Source: Streptomyces dioscori
GTDB lineage: Bacteria; Actinomycetota; Actinomycetes; Streptomycetales; Streptomycetaceae
Assembly: GCF_003024195.1 (NCBI RefSeq)
Contig: NZ_KZ679038.1
Location: 248,001-312,000, forward strand
Direction of reading: 5' to 3'
Length of the DNA stretch: 64,000 nt
A program made the position numbers and the translations under genes. Positions 52,344-64,000 of this stretch are shown piece by piece (within the stretch, counting starts at the first letter, position 1; every line of letters starts with the position of its first letter). The notes under the pieces were generated by a model. The model worked only from the letters and a program-made list of their open reading frames with translations, was not told where the DNA came from and did no database searches.

Positions 52344-52547
52344 TCAGACCTCCGTGTTCTCCATCCGCTCACGCAGGCTGCGCGGGCGCATGTCGGTCCA
52401 CACCTCGTCGACGTACGCGGAGCACTCCTCCTCGGTGCCCTCCTTGCCGACGGGCTGCCAGCCCGCGGGCACCTCGACGTCGACCGGCCAGAGGGAGTAC
52501 TGGTCCTCGTTGTTGCGCAGCACCTGGTAGCGGGTGTTCTCGTCCAT
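52344..52547 (-). CDS. mbtH: MbtH-like protein
   Basis: A 67-aa protein with NNEDQYSLWPVDVEVPAGWQPVG and the following YVDEVWTDMRPRSLRER, covering the invariant residues of MbtH-like chaperones (N-x-E-x-Q-x-S-x-W-P, P-x-G-W, and T-D-x-R-P-x-S). MbtH proteins bind NRPS adenylation domains and keep them soluble and active. Located 56 bp after the NRPS stop on the same strand, so it serves that enzyme. Confidence 0.94.
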   Translation of the reverse strand: MDENTRYQVLRNNEDQYSLWPVDVEVPAGWQPVGKEGTEEECSAYVDEVWTDMRPRSLRERMENTEV

Positions 52548-52603
52548 GTCGTTCTCTCCTGTCGTGGGTGGGGGCGGTGTCGGGTCGTCCGGTCGGTGTG
52601 TGG

Positions 52604-64000
<11,397 letters not shown>

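Overview
The window is high-GC actinobacterial DNA, almost certainly from a Streptomyces or close relative. Supporting this are the third-position GC bias, frequent GTG starts, Tat substrates, rare TTA leucine codons confined to regulatory and signalling genes, a TipA-like MerR protein, a StrR-type cluster regulator and a large NRPS. It reads as a chromosomal accessory region leading into one, or two abutting, biosynthetic gene clusters.

Region 1 (1-9.5 kb, mostly +): an aldo/keto reductase, a Tat-exported flavodoxin-fold lipoprotein and a three-subunit molybdenum aldehyde oxidoreductase of PaoABC type. These are followed by a decayed MmyB-like regulator, a MerR/TipAS regulator, an IS5-type transposase relic, and a divergent TetR/MFS efflux pair around a clear operator. 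Region 2 (9.5-23 kb, +): a secreted GH92 glycosidase with a LacI-type operator, a lipoprotein, a NarL-type response regulator with a two-module histidine kinase, and a three-gene unit (GTPase, 99-aa helical protein, zinc-ribbon protein). The last two proteins of that unit share a motif, and I do not recognise the unit as a described system. An FAD monooxygenase and an MMPL transporter follow.

Region 3 (23-47.9 kb, all -) is a long biosynthetic array driven from a StrR-like regulator whose sixth codon is TTA. Its first genes (PhzE-like ADIC synthase, class II DAHP synthase, PhzD-like isochorismatase, dihydro-aryl dehydrogenase) should make 3-hydroxyanthranilate. The middle genes form a tightly coupled acyl module: fatty acyl-AMP ligase, acyl-CoA dehydrogenase, two NAD(P) reductases and an ACP. 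Next to it are two incomplete PEP-synthase/PigC-like phosphotransferases that look like complementary pieces. The distal genes are tailoring enzymes: SRPBCC proteins, a flavin monooxygenase, a methyltransferase, a second adenylating enzyme, a UbiA-type membrane protein, a zinc-type reductase and a flavin/F420 oxidoreductase. No phenazine-ring genes (phzF, phzB, phzG) are present, so phenazine is unlikely.

Region 4 (48-64 kb): an 0.87-kb non-coding region, an SRPBCC gene and a YdeP-type molybdoenzyme (+), then on the - strand a GNAT acetyltransferase, an MbtH-like protein and the 3' 11.4 kb of an NRPS gene that continues past the window. Its visible order is C(end)-A-T-E-C-A-T-C-A-T-E with no thioesterase. 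Low-complexity tandem repeats are expanded inside many coding sequences across regions 3 and 4.

All domain and family calls were made by eye from motifs; no database search was run.
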